From Sulfurimonas sp. UBA6014 (GTDB lineage Bacteria; Campylobacterota; Campylobacteria; Campylobacterales; Sulfurimonadaceae), in assembly GCA_002428085.1 (NCBI GenBank), contig DJAA01000047.1, forward strand, positions 14,027 to 38,066: a stretch of 24,040 nt of DNA, written 5' to 3'. Positions 8,338 through 16,309 of the stretch are shown here, piece after piece. The translations under genes and the position numbers were made by a program. The notes under the pieces were generated by a model. That model was not told the origin of the DNA, ran no database searches, and saw only the letters and a program-made list of their open reading frames with translations. Numbering within the stretch: position 1 is the stretch's first letter; each line of letters opens with the position of its first letter.

Positions 8338-8381
8338 TTAAGTTGCGAAGTATACCTAAGCAAAGCAAAAGTGCAACTTAA
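8338..8381. repeat. 9-bp inverted repeat around the rpmB promoter
   Basis: TTAAGTTGC (8338-8346) and its exact reverse complement GCAACTTAA (8373-8381) are separated by 26 bases. The rpmB -10 box lies between them; the left arm overlaps the expected start of transcription and the right arm the -35 region. It could be an operator or a chance AT-rich match. Confidence 0.5.
8349..8354 (-). promoter_or_regulatory. -10 box of the rpmB-kch-argJ promoter
   Basis: TATACT on the minus strand, with TTGCAC (8371-8376) 16 bases upstream as a possible -35. Predicted initiation near 8342 leaves a leader of about 30 bases containing the AAGGAAG ribosome site of rpmB. Confidence 0.5.
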
Positions 8382-8454
8382 GCCAAAAAATATTAAGAAA
8401 TATATTTATCATGAAGAGATTTATTTTCCTCTTATGCAATTGAAGTTAAAATGT

Positions 8455-9282
8455 ATGAAATTAAATTTTAAAAGCAGACACAAAGTGATAACACAAACTA
8501 CTATCAATAGTTATATAGACAAAATCCCACCTGCTCCAAAAGCACTTCAGATGACTATTATGTTTCTTGATGCAGGCGAATTGGGAAAAGCTGCACAGAT
8601 TGCACAAACAGATTTGGCGCTGAGTGCTTACCTTAGATCTATTGTTAATAATCCTCTTTACGGGTTTTCACATGAGGTCAAAGAGATAGCACAGATTTTT
8701 GGTATTTTAGGTTTGGCTGGCTCACAACAAACACTCTATAACTATATGACTTCACTCCTTTCTCCAAATAAATGGGTGCTGTTTAAAATGAACAAAACAT
8801 CCTTCAGAACACTCCAAGACCACTTATCTATTCAATGGCAAAAAATTTTAAAACATCTTCAAATAGATTCAAAAAATATAACAAACGCCATAAGTTTACT
8901 TCCATCAAGTATCATCGTCTCAGAAGCACTGTTTTGTGCAAATAAAGAGGATGTCACTCTCCTAAGAAGCGTTAAGGCACTTGATTATAATACTATTTTA
9001 AAAAGACTTGGTGGCATTGATTTATTTGATGTATGTTCAAAAATTGCCAAAAAATGGGAGATGGCTGATGAGATTTCACAAATCATCCAAGCAGCTTCAG
9101 GACTCAAACCCTCTCATGACGCTCAAATCAATCTTTTGGGCAAATGGATGCATCTTTTACTTTTCTATGAACTCTCTCAACCTTTGTTTATCGAAGCGGG
9201 ATTAAATGACTTTTTAGATTTTCAACCTGAATATGTTGCCGATATTTATGACGAATTTTCCAAATTGATGGAGATAGCATGA
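8455..9282 (+). CDS. HDOD-domain protein
   Basis: A 275-residue soluble protein whose first two thirds matches the HDOD domain: a proline-rich entry (IDKIPPAPKALQMTIMFLD), then the IAQTDLALSAYLRSIVNNPLYGF helix pair, then the inner repeat VKEIAQIFGILGLAGSQQTLYNY. HDOD proteins are HD-GYP relatives without the metal-dependent phosphodiesterase residues; no HD or GYP motif is seen here, so a scaffold or regulatory role is more likely than catalysis. The start is uncertain: ATG 8455 or ATG 8434, neither with a strong ribosome site. It ends in ATGA, overlapping the next gene by 4 bases, so the two products are probably made together. TATATT at 8401-8406 is a possible -10 box. Confidence 0.8.
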   Translation: MKLNFKSRHKVITQTTINSYIDKIPPAPKALQMTIMFLDAGELGKAAQIAQTDLALSAYLRSIVNNPLYGFSHEVKEIAQIFGILGLAGSQQTLYNYMTSLLSPNKWVLFKMNKTSFRTLQDHLSIQWQKILKHLQIDSKNITNAISLLPSSIIVSEALFCANKEDVTLLRSVKALDYNTILKRLGGIDLFDVCSKIAKKWEMADEISQIIQAASGLKPSHDAQINLLGKWMHLLLFYELSQPLFIEAGLNDFLDFQPEYVADIYDEFSKLMEIA

Positions 9283-10673
9283 AAGCGTTAGTAAAAGACT
9301 CTATTGGAATATTTTCTCCGCAAGGTTTTTTAGATGGCAACAGCTCAAATGCATATTTAACCATGGAAGACATGGATGCAACTGCACTTCTCAAAGTTGA
9401 CATGGTCTTAGTCTCTTTAAAAAAAGTAATTTTCTTCAATAAAAACGGCTTAGATATTTTCGTAAAAATGCTCAAACGTGTCCGTGCAAAAAATCATGCT
9501 ACCGTAGGTTTTTGTGACTACGATAGCAAAAAATTTCACGCAATTATGCATTTTTATAAAGATGAAGTAACATTTTCTCTTTTTAAAACACACGAAATAG
9601 CTGCTTTATTTGCTTCTAGTTTTAAGAACCAAAGTAAAACTGCTTTGCTCTTTAGTGAAGACAAATCGCAGCGTGCAGCTATGGCGATAGAGCTTCATGA
9701 CAATGGACACAACCCCGTTATAGCCCAAAGCAAAACAGAGTTTTTAGAAAAATCTGCCAACGGCAGTGCCTATGACTTTATCATCGACGATACCTATCTA
9801 GGGCAAATGGGACAAAAAATTGCAACGAGGGTTACAGGCAACGCAATCATCTACTCCCTTTCTGCTTATTTAGATGCTGAAATCGGCAACACGTTTAACA
9901 TCGCGTACCATAACAATTCACTGAATGTAGGTTTTAGACTTTTTATATTTGATGCTTACAAAGTGATAAGTATGAATGTTCACGCCCTAAACTTTTTTTC
10001 AAGACTCTCAAGCTCGGCCGCCGAATACAATGCAACCATCTGTTTTGCAGGGCTCTCTTTTGAAAAAACTCCACCCTCTTTTAAAGACACCATGGAAGAT
10101 GCGGGAATTATGTTTTTTGGACAAATGGATGACATCTTACATGACAAAGAGTTGATGGCTGATTTAGGTGGAAGCAGTGCGGTTGTTACGAAAAACCAAA
10201 GAAATCTTAAAAAAATTACCGTTACAGAACTTCCAAGATTTATTGATGCTACGGTGTTAACTATCGAGATGATGACAAATTCTAAAGCTTTGAAAGAAAC
10301 AGCCAAAATCAATGAAATCTCCCTACAAGACAAAAAAGACAAAATCGCCAGTTCAATCGGTTTTTATGGAGAAATGGATGGAATGTTAATCCTAGTTTTT
10401 CCAAATGAGATAGCCAAAAAATGTTGTGAACTGCTCATTGGAGAAAAAACTGAGGATGCAGAATTGATTTTAGATTCACTCTCAGAACTTGTAAATATCA
10501 TTGGAGGAAAGGTCAAAGCACTTCTCGCAGATGAGGGGATAAGTGTCAATATAACACTTCCAAGAACTTACAGTGATGTAAAAGATTTGCTTGACATGAC
10601 ATCTGGTCGCAAAGGTGTTCAGGTAGATTTAGCTTTTGATCATGATAAATTTTTATTTTTCTTAACAAGATAA
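9279..10673 (+). CDS. Multidomain STAS / receiver-like / STAS / CheX protein
   Basis: A 464-residue soluble protein with four apparent parts. Residues 1-110 look like a STAS-type fold (GIFSPQGFLDGNSS, then VDMVLVSLKKVIFFNKNGLDIFVKML). Residues 120-200 resemble a receiver (TALLFSEDKSQR with E127/D128, and YDFIIDD with D171 as possible acceptor), but the usual conserved lysine is not obvious. Residues about 208-300 look like a second STAS domain. Residues 315-464 are a CheX/CheC-type domain with one phosphatase signature, ELVN (E403, N406), inside LSELVNIIGGKVKALL. CheX dephosphorylates CheY-P, so a role in chemotaxis or another phosphorelay is inferred. The start ATG overlaps the HDOD stop. 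The CheX call is firm; the N-terminal assignments are tentative. Confidence 0.7.
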   Translation: MKALVKDSIGIFSPQGFLDGNSSNAYLTMEDMDATALLKVDMVLVSLKKVIFFNKNGLDIFVKMLKRVRAKNHATVGFCDYDSKKFHAIMHFYKDEVTFSLFKTHEIAALFASSFKNQSKTALLFSEDKSQRAAMAIELHDNGHNPVIAQSKTEFLEKSANGSAYDFIIDDTYLGQMGQKIATRVTGNAIIYSLSAYLDAEIGNTFNIAYHNNSLNVGFRLFIFDAYKVISMNVHALNFFSRLSSSAAEYNATICFAGLSFEKTPPSFKDTMEDAGIMFFGQMDDILHDKELMADLGGSSAVVTKNQRNLKKITVTELPRFIDATVLTIEMMTNSKALKETAKINEISLQDKKDKIASSIGFYGEMDGMLILVFPNEIAKKCCELLIGEKTEDAELILDSLSELVNIIGGKVKALLADEGISVNITLPRTYSDVKDLLDMTSGRKGVQVDLAFDHDKFLFFLTR

Positions 10674-10697
10674 AAGAGTCATCTCAAGCAAAGATAG

Positions 10698-10703
10698 TAT
10701 AAT
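10698..10703 (+). promoter_or_regulatory. Candidate -10 box for rpe-trpF
   Basis: A perfect TATAAT in GATAGTATAATTTCG would give a leader of almost 90 bases before rpe. A second candidate, TATACT, lies nearer the gene at 10753-10758. Either separates the rpe run from the preceding CheX gene. Confidence 0.45.
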
Positions 10704-10796
10704 TTCGTAAAAATTCGAGTCGCCTGTAAATTTAAAATCAATAGACTTTCTCTATACTTTTAAATCACTTGTGACCAAAAGAGACAAAGGAAAAAG

Positions 10797-11438
10797 ATGA
10801 AAGTTGCTCCAAGCGTATTATCAGCAGATTTTGGAAATCTACAAAGAGATGTACAAGAGATTTGCAATGCTGGTTGTGACTTTGTGCATGTAGATGTCAT
10901 GGATGGTCACTTTGTCCCCAATCTTACCATTGGACCTGTTGTTGTATCGGCAATCGCAAAGTACGCTACAAAACCGCTTGACATTCATCTCATGGTTGAA
11001 AACAACACTTTTTTTGTTGAACTTTTCGCGCCACTGAAGCCAGAATATATCTCTTTTCACATAGAAGAGGAGAAACATCCTCACAGACTTATCCAAAAAA
11101 TCCGCTCTTTAGGGATTAAACCTGCCATAGTTCTCAATCCCCACACACCACCACAGAGCATAGAATATCTTTTAGCAGATTTGGATATGGTTTTGCTTAT
11201 GAGCGTTAATCCTGGCTTTGGGGGACAAACTTTTATAGAGAGTGTTATCAAAAAAGCGGCCAAGATGAATGAAATGCGAAATAAAATCAATCCAAATTGT
11301 CTTATTGAAGTTGATGGCGGAGTGAGTGATAAAAATGTACAAGCACTTCAAAATGTCGGAGTTGATATTGTTGTTGCAGGAAACTATATTTTCAAACATG
11401 GAAATATAAAAGAAGCCATTACAAGTCTGCAAATATAA
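10797..11438 (+). CDS. rpe: Ribulose-phosphate 3-epimerase
   Basis: Interconverts ribulose 5-phosphate and xylulose 5-phosphate in the pentose phosphate or Calvin routes. The 213-residue TIM barrel has all metal and catalytic residues: VHVDVMDGHFVPN (H31, D33), LDIHLMVE (H64) and EVDGGVSD (D174); D33 and D174 are the acid-base pair. The phosphate-binding MSVNPGFGGQ loop is intact, and VAGNYIF replaces the commoner VAGSAIF. The ATG at 10797 follows AAAGG. It is first in a tight run with trpF (2-base gap) and the DnaQ-like gene; rpe next to dnaQ is also the arrangement in Campylobacter jejuni. Confidence 0.97.
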   Translation: MKVAPSVLSADFGNLQRDVQEICNAGCDFVHVDVMDGHFVPNLTIGPVVVSAIAKYATKPLDIHLMVENNTFFVELFAPLKPEYISFHIEEEKHPHRLIQKIRSLGIKPAIVLNPHTPPQSIEYLLADLDMVLLMSVNPGFGGQTFIESVIKKAAKMNEMRNKINPNCLIEVDGGVSDKNVQALQNVGVDIVVAGNYIFKHGNIKEAITSLQI

Positions 11439-11440
11439 AA

Positions 11441-12028
11441 ATGAAAGTAAAAATATGTGGCATAACTTCTTATAACGATGCTTTAATGGCAATAGAAGCA
11501 GGAGCTGATGCCCTTGGTTTTGTGTTTTATGAAAAATCTCCTCGATATATCACAATCCCTCATGCGAAGGAAATACTTAAAAAACTCCCCCCTTTTGTAG
11601 AAAAAGTTGCCCTTTTTGTCAATGTCGATGCACAAACAATTAATGCCACTTGCCAAGAAATCGGAGCCACTCTTGCTCAGATTCATTTTGAGGCTTCCCA
11701 AGAACTTTATAATGCCCTCAAAGTACCCTATATCAAAGTTATCCGAGCAAAAGAGGCGCAAGATATTTTTCAATATAGTGACGAGTATAGACTAGTTGAC
11801 GCCTTTAGCGAAACATACGGCGGGAGTGGGAAAAAACTCAATTGTGAATGGTTTGAGACAATTGACTGCTCAAAAATCATTTTAGCTGGTGGACTCGATG
11901 GACAAAATGTGGCTTCGCTAAAAAAATACGGTTTTTATGGCGTGGATGTCAGCAGTGGAGTAGAAGCATTATATGGGATAAAAGATCCATCCAAAGTAAG
12001 AGATTTTATCAAAAATGCCAAAAGCTAA
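11441..12028 (+). CDS. trpF: Phosphoribosylanthranilate isomerase
   Basis: Catalyses the Amadori rearrangement in tryptophan synthesis. The 195-residue TIM barrel starts with KVKICGITS, where C6 is the general base, and has the acid D120 in LVDAF, followed by the phosphate-binding YGGSGKKL and the late barrel strands ILAGGLDGQNV and GVDVSSGVE. It begins 2 bases after the rpe stop with no separate ribosome site, so it likely depends on translational coupling. It sits apart from any other trp gene in this window. Nothing in the sequence suggests loss of function. Confidence 0.96.
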   Translation: MKVKICGITSYNDALMAIEAGADALGFVFYEKSPRYITIPHAKEILKKLPPFVEKVALFVNVDAQTINATCQEIGATLAQIHFEASQELYNALKVPYIKVIRAKEAQDIFQYSDEYRLVDAFSETYGGSGKKLNCEWFETIDCSKIILAGGLDGQNVASLKKYGFYGVDVSSGVEALYGIKDPSKVRDFIKNAKS

Positions 12029-12034
12029 CAAAAC

Positions 12035-12850
12035 ATGCTAAGTGTTGATTTTTCTTTAGACAAAAAAAGCATCTCAAAGCTCTCTTCAAGTGGCTTATCT
12101 TTAGAATCCATTCGAAATCAGCTTGAAGACGGACTAGATTTTTCCTTAGAATTATGGCGCGCACAGGGTCTCAATATCGTAAAAAAACAGGGCTATTTTT
12201 ATTTTGATACAAAGTTCTTGTCTATAGACGAGGCAGAATTTTGCATCGTAGATATAGAAACAAATGGCTCAAACTTACTCAAGCATCAGATTATCGAGAT
12301 AGCAGCTTTAAAAATAAAAAACAATATCATAGTTGATAGATTTGAGTCCCTTGTTCAATGTGATGAAATCAATGAACACATTTCACTTATAACAGGCATC
12401 AATGTGCAAGAGACAAAAAATGCACCACCATTAAAAGCGGTTTTGTACGCATTTAAAGATTTTATTCGAGACTCTATCTTTGTCGCTCATGACGTCAAAT
12501 TTGATTATCAGTTTATATCAGGGTCTCTTGTAAAAGTTGGACTAGAACCTTTGCTCAATAGAAGCTTATGCTCCTTGGCTCTAGCAGAGAGAACTCTCAT
12601 CTCTTACAGATATGGGCTTTCATACTTAAGTGATTGGTTTCATTTAAACCCTTTGGCAACGCACCATCGCGCCATGAGTGATGTTATAACAACCTTTGAA
12701 CTTTTTAAATTATCGCTCCAAAATTGCAAAGAGAGTATCAATAATGCAGAAGATCTTATAAGATTCTCAAGAGAAGCTTCAAGATTGAAGCGACCCAAAT
12801 TTGATCCACTTAAAGAGAGTGAAGAAAAAAAGCAAGAACTCGACGAGTAA
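12035..12850 (+). CDS. DnaQ-like 3'-5' exonuclease (DEDDh family)
   Basis: A 271-residue protein with a roughly 65-residue N-terminal extension followed by a DEDDh exonuclease domain. The motifs are FCIVDIETNGS (D73, E75), VAHDVKFDYQF (D157) and THHRAMSDVITTFELF (H211, D216). This is the layout of the DNA polymerase III epsilon subunit or of related RNase-T-like exonucleases; annotators often call it dnaQ. A beta-clamp or alpha-subunit tail is not recognisable in the charged C-terminus (about 245-271), so its being the replicative proofreader is inferred. It is last in the rpe-trpF run, 6 bases after trpF, and converges on accA with 2 bases between the stop codons. Confidence 0.9.
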   Translation: MLSVDFSLDKKSISKLSSSGLSLESIRNQLEDGLDFSLELWRAQGLNIVKKQGYFYFDTKFLSIDEAEFCIVDIETNGSNLLKHQIIEIAALKIKNNIIVDRFESLVQCDEINEHISLITGINVQETKNAPPLKAVLYAFKDFIRDSIFVAHDVKFDYQFISGSLVKVGLEPLLNRSLCSLALAERTLISYRYGLSYLSDWFHLNPLATHHRAMSDVITTFELFKLSLQNCKESINNAEDLIRFSREASRLKRPKFDPLKESEEKKQELDE

Positions 12851-12858
12851 ATTTACTC
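12845..12858. repeat. 14-bp palindrome joining two convergent stop codons
   Basis: GAGTAAATTTACTC is perfectly self-complementary and contains the TAA of the DnaQ-like gene on the plus strand and the TAA of accA on the minus strand. It has no loop or T-run, so it is not a normal terminator. Confidence 0.8.
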
Positions 12859-13788
12859 CGAATAGGCACCAGCACGCATCAGTTTCTCATACCGTGCATC
12901 CATTCTCTCTTGGCTAGTCATACTACGAAGCTCCTCAAGAGACTTTAAAAAATACTCAGCAATCACTTCTGCACTCTTATCTTTATCTCTATGTGCGCCA
13001 ATCAGCGGCTCATCAAGAACATCATCTATAAGATTGAGCTCTTTTAAATCTTGACTTGTAATTTTCATAGCATTTGTCGCGGCTTCTGCCTTAGTCGGGT
13101 CATTCCATAAAATCGCAGAACACCCCTCAGGCGAAATAACACTAAAAACAGAGTATCGCATCATAGCAAGTTTATCCGCCACACCAATAGCTAGTGCGCC
13201 ACCACTTCCACCCTCGCCTATAACCACAGAAACAGTTTGGGTATCAAGTTCAGCAAGTTCAAGTAAATTTCGAGCGATTGCTTCACTCTGATTTCTCTCC
13301 TCAGCACCAAGCCCAGGATATGCACCTGGGGTGTCTATAAGCATAAGGAGTGGAATATTAAATTTTTCTGCCATCTTTGCTGCACGTAGAGCTTTTCTAT
13401 ACCCCTCAGGATGTGGCATACCAAAATTTCTTTTGAGCTTATTTTTTGTACCACGACCTTTTTGCTCCCCGATAACTATGACTTTTTCTTCGCCAATATA
13501 ACCCAAAAAGCATACAATCGCTGCATCATCGCCAAAATGTCTATCCCCATGGATTTCATATTTATTTCGCATGATGAGATTTATATAATCAAGTGCATAA
13601 GGTCTATCTTGATGGCGGGCTAGCTGGAGTTTTTGAAAATCAGATAAGTTTTTATAAGTTTTTAAAACCTCTTTATCCAACGTTTTTTCAAGTATTCCTA
13701 CTGCATGTTCATCATGACGAATTTGTGCAGCAACAATATCTTCTTGAATTTCTTTTATTTTTTGTTCAAAATCTAAATATGTAGCCAA
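12853..13788 (-). CDS. accA: Acetyl-CoA carboxylase carboxyltransferase, alpha subunit
   Basis: AccA with AccD transfers the carboxyl group from biotin to acetyl-CoA, the first committed step of fatty-acid synthesis. The 311-residue length is close to the usual 319. The N-terminal helical region (FEQKIKEIQEDI) is followed by the crotonase-like core with GDRHFGDDAAIV, HPEGYRKALRAAKMAEKF, IDTPGAYPGLGAEERNQ, GEGGSGGALAIG (191-202) and ISPEGCSAILW (218-228). The start is a TTG at 13788 with AAGGA 6 bases upstream; no better start fits the family N-terminus. It follows fabF by only 17 bases and is the last gene of the fatty-acid run. Confidence 0.97.
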   Translation of the reverse strand: MATYLDFEQKIKEIQEDIVAAQIRHDEHAVGILEKTLDKEVLKTYKNLSDFQKLQLARHQDRPYALDYINLIMRNKYEIHGDRHFGDDAAIVCFLGYIGEEKVIVIGEQKGRGTKNKLKRNFGMPHPEGYRKALRAAKMAEKFNIPLLMLIDTPGAYPGLGAEERNQSEAIARNLLELAELDTQTVSVVIGEGGSGGALAIGVADKLAMMRYSVFSVISPEGCSAILWNDPTKAEAATNAMKITSQDLKELNLIDDVLDEPLIGAHRDKDKSAEVIAEYFLKSLEELRSMTSQERMDARYEKLMRAGAYSE

Positions 13789-13805
13789 ACGTAATCCTTA
13801 AATTT

Positions 13806-15023
13806 TTAGATTTTTTTGAAAATAAGCACGCCGTTTGTTCCACCAAAACCAAATGAATTACTCATAACTACATTTAATTCAGCTACTCTTGCTACATTAG
13901 GAACAACATCCAAATCACAATTCTCATCTGGAGTTGTGTAATTGATAGTTGGAGGGATAATCCCATCTCTCATCGCCATCAAGCATACTACTGCTTCAAT
14001 GCCACCTGCAGCACCAAGACAGTGACCAATTTGACCTTTGATTGAACTCATTGGAGGACAGTTTTCTTTACCACCGAGTAGTTCTTTAAGTGCAGCTGTC
14101 TCATTTTTATCATTAATCGGCGTACTTGTACCATGAGCATTTACGTAGTCAAGTTTTGGTAACCCTGCCATTTTATATGCTGCCTTCATAGCACGAGCTG
14201 GACCGTCAAGACTTGGAGTAGTGATATGATTTGCATCGCCACTCTCGCCAAAACCTATGATTTCACCATAGATTCTCGCTCCGCGGGCAACTGCACTTTC
14301 ATACTCTTCAAGAACTAAAGCTGCTGCTCCTTCACCCATAACAAAGCCATCTCTATCGGCATCAAATGGACGAGAAGATGTTTTTGGAGAGTCATTTCGC
14401 GTTGAGAGGGCTTTCATAGCAGCAAAACCACCAATGCCAACACCAGTAATAGCGCACTCTGCAGAGACAACTAACATTTTTTCAGCACCATTACACATGA
14501 TAGTTTTACATGCTTCGCTAATAGCATGCGTACCCGCAGCACAGGCTGTTACACTTGAGAGATTCGGTCCTTGCGTACCATGTTCGATGGAGACAAATCC
14601 GCCAAGCATATTTACTAAAGCACCAGGGATAAAAAATGGGGAAATTTTTCGAGAACCTTTCGTATCTAAAATGATAGAGTTTTTCTCAATTGATGGGAGG
14701 CCGCCGATGCCTGAACCTGCACTAATGCCAAATCTTTGCATATCTGTATCTTGCGGAAGATTTGCATCTTCCATCGCTTCTTTGGCAGCTTTAAGACCTA
14801 AATGGATAAATCTATCCGCTTTTTTTACCTCTTTTGCAGCCATCACTGTTGCAGGATCAAAGTTTTTTACTTCCCCTGCTATTTGTACACTGTACTCACT
14901 AGGATCAAAAAGAGTGATAGTATCTATGCCACATTCCCCCTCACAAATTGCTTTGAAAGAACTTTCTTTATCATGACCAACTGAGTTAATCATCCCCAAG
15001 CCGGTTACTACTACTCTTCTCAT
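13806..15023 (-). CDS. fabF: 3-oxoacyl-ACP synthase II
   Basis: FabF condenses acyl-ACP with malonyl-ACP in elongation. The 405-residue thiolase-fold protein has the complete Cys-His-His set: SVTACAAGTHA (C161), VNAHGTSTPIND (H297) and SSIKGQIGHCLGAAGG (K329, H334). The C-terminal NSFGFGGTNGVLIF loop is intact. The ATG at 15023 follows GGGGAG. It lies downstream of acpP but separated from it by a strong hairpin, so it may be made at lower levels than the carrier protein. Confidence 0.98.
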   Translation of the reverse strand: MRRVVVTGLGMINSVGHDKESSFKAICEGECGIDTITLFDPSEYSVQIAGEVKNFDPATVMAAKEVKKADRFIHLGLKAAKEAMEDANLPQDTDMQRFGISAGSGIGGLPSIEKNSIILDTKGSRKISPFFIPGALVNMLGGFVSIEHGTQGPNLSSVTACAAGTHAISEACKTIMCNGAEKMLVVSAECAITGVGIGGFAAMKALSTRNDSPKTSSRPFDADRDGFVMGEGAAALVLEEYESAVARGARIYGEIIGFGESGDANHITTPSLDGPARAMKAAYKMAGLPKLDYVNAHGTSTPINDKNETAALKELLGGKENCPPMSSIKGQIGHCLGAAGGIEAVVCLMAMRDGIIPPTINYTTPDENCDLDVVPNVARVAELNVVMSNSFGFGGTNGVLIFKKI

Positions 15024-15079
15024 ATACTACTCCCCATAAAATATAAATACTTTTAAAAATCAACACTCTATTGACTTCT

Positions 15080-15115
15080 AAAAAAATTCTGCTACTGAGA
15101 AACTATTCTCAGTAG
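15080..15115 (-). terminator. Hairpin between acpP and fabF (terminator or attenuator)
   Basis: A perfect 10-bp stem (CTACTGAGAA at 15092-15101 with TTCTCAGTAG at 15106-15115) closes a 4-base loop just past the acpP stop. Read on the minus strand, it is followed after 5 bases by seven T residues. This suits an intrinsic terminator, a partial terminator, or a 3' end that stabilises the abundant acpP message. Confidence 0.7.
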
Positions 15116-15129
15116 AGGTCATGATGCAA

Positions 15130-15357
15130 TTATTTGCTTTCTATATAATTAAGAACATCTCTAACAGTTTGAATTTTCTCAGCTTCATCATCAGGAATTT
15201 CAATATCAAATTTCTCTTCAAGAGCCATTACTAATTCAACCACATCAAGACTATCTGCACCTAAATCTTCAACAAATTTAGAATCCTCTTTGACTTCGTC
15301 AGCGCTCACACTTAGTTGTTCCACTACTACTTCTTTAATATCGTCTAAAAGTGCCAT
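15130..15357 (-). CDS. acpP: Acyl carrier protein
   Basis: A 75-residue strongly acidic four-helix protein. The 4'-phosphopantetheine attachment site is S36 in EDLGADSLDVVELVMALEEKF, the canonical DSL motif. It carries growing acyl chains for FabG, FabF and the rest of the type II system. The ATG at 15357 follows AGGAG. It lies between fabG and fabF and has a strong own promoter (TATAAT at 15391-15396 on this strand) and a hairpin immediately downstream, consistent with being expressed more highly than its neighbours. Confidence 0.98.
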   Translation of the reverse strand: MALLDDIKEVVVEQLSVSADEVKEDSKFVEDLGADSLDVVELVMALEEKFDIEIPDDEAEKIQTVRDVLNYIESK

Positions 15358-15390
15358 TCCAGCTCCTGTGTTTATGTAAAAAATCTCGTA

Positions 15391-15396
15391 ATTATA
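15391..15396 (-). promoter_or_regulatory. Extended -10 promoter of acpP
   Basis: TGTTATAAT on the minus strand is a perfect TGn-TATAAT extended -10, about 34 bases before the acpP ATG and inside the fabG-acpP gap. It points to a separate acpP transcript. Confidence 0.65.
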
Positions 15397-15472
15397 ACAT
15401 ACTTAACTTAAGCAATTTAAAAAGAAAGGAAATTATCCTCAACACACATTAGGGGGAAAAAGAAAATATTTA

Positions 15473-16219
15473 CTATGCCATATTCATTCCACCGTTGACT
15501 TTAAGTGTTTCTCCAGTGATATAACTTGCATGGTCTGAGAGTAAAAAAGCAACTGCCTCTGCCACTTCAAAAGGGGTACCAAATCTTTTCATCGGGATTT
15601 TAGAAGTAAAAGATTCTTTAACTGTATCATTAAGCACATCCGTCATCTCAGTTGCAATAAAGCCTGGAGTTACACTATTGTAACGAATTCCACTTGTAGC
15701 AGATTCAATAGCAAAACTTTTTGTCATGGCAATCACTCCACCTTTAGAAGCGGCATAATTAGTCTGACCTGCATTCCCAGTCTCACCTACAATAGAAGCA
15801 ACATTCACAACTGCACCAAATTTATTTTTTCTCATCACTTTCATGGACTCTCTACAGCCTATAAAACAAGAAGTAAGGTTTGCATTGATGACGGTCATAA
15901 AATCTTCTGTTTTCATGCGAAGTGCAAGCTTATCGTTTGTGATGCCTGCATTATTGACAAGATAAGAGAGCCCGCCATCACTCTCAACAATAGTTTGTAT
16001 CGCATCAACAAATGCATCTTCATCACTTACATCAAATCCAATGACTGCAGCGATACCGCCAGCTTTTTCGATTGCATCTTTCACCGCATCCGCTTCTGCC
16101 GCACCACTTCTGTAGTTAATCCATACTTTTAAACCAAAACCTGCCAAAGTTTTTGCAATTTGTGCACCTATCCCACGGCTTGAACCTGTAACTAAAACAT
16201 TTTTTCCACTAAATTTCAT
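15473..16219 (-). CDS. fabG: 3-oxoacyl-ACP reductase
   Basis: FabG reduces 3-oxoacyl-ACP with NADPH. The 248-residue short-chain dehydrogenase has the cofactor motif VTGSSRGIG (11-18), the NNAG block (89-92), and the catalytic tetrad N114, S142, Y155 and K159 (NVASIVGETGNAGQTNYAASKGG). The C-terminal GETLKVNGGMNM is typical of FabG. The ATG at 16219 has an AAGGAAT ribosome site. Its place beside acpP and fabF supports the fatty-acid role over other dehydrogenase functions. Confidence 0.96.
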   Translation of the reverse strand: MKFSGKNVLVTGSSRGIGAQIAKTLAGFGLKVWINYRSGAAEADAVKDAIEKAGGIAAVIGFDVSDEDAFVDAIQTIVESDGGLSYLVNNAGITNDKLALRMKTEDFMTVINANLTSCFIGCRESMKVMRKNKFGAVVNVASIVGETGNAGQTNYAASKGGVIAMTKSFAIESATSGIRYNSVTPGFIATEMTDVLNDTVKESFTSKIPMKRFGTPFEVAEAVAFLLSDHASYITGETLKVNGGMNMA

Positions 16220-16309
16220 TTATTACATTCCTTAATTTTTATCTACTTTCATATGCTAAGTTTGATCAGACCTCTAAGACATTTTGGATGTGTGGCTTTA
16301 GCTTTACAC

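Noticed and set aside
8313..8363. Seventeen-residue N-terminal extension of rpmB
   Set aside because: MARRCAISGKG is the conserved L28 start and has AAGGAAG before it; the extension crosses the -10 box.
8263..8454. Upstream in-frame extension of the HDOD gene
   Set aside because: It runs antisense through the start of rpmB and its promoter, and its predicted residues do not resemble the HDOD family; the family match begins after ATG 8455.
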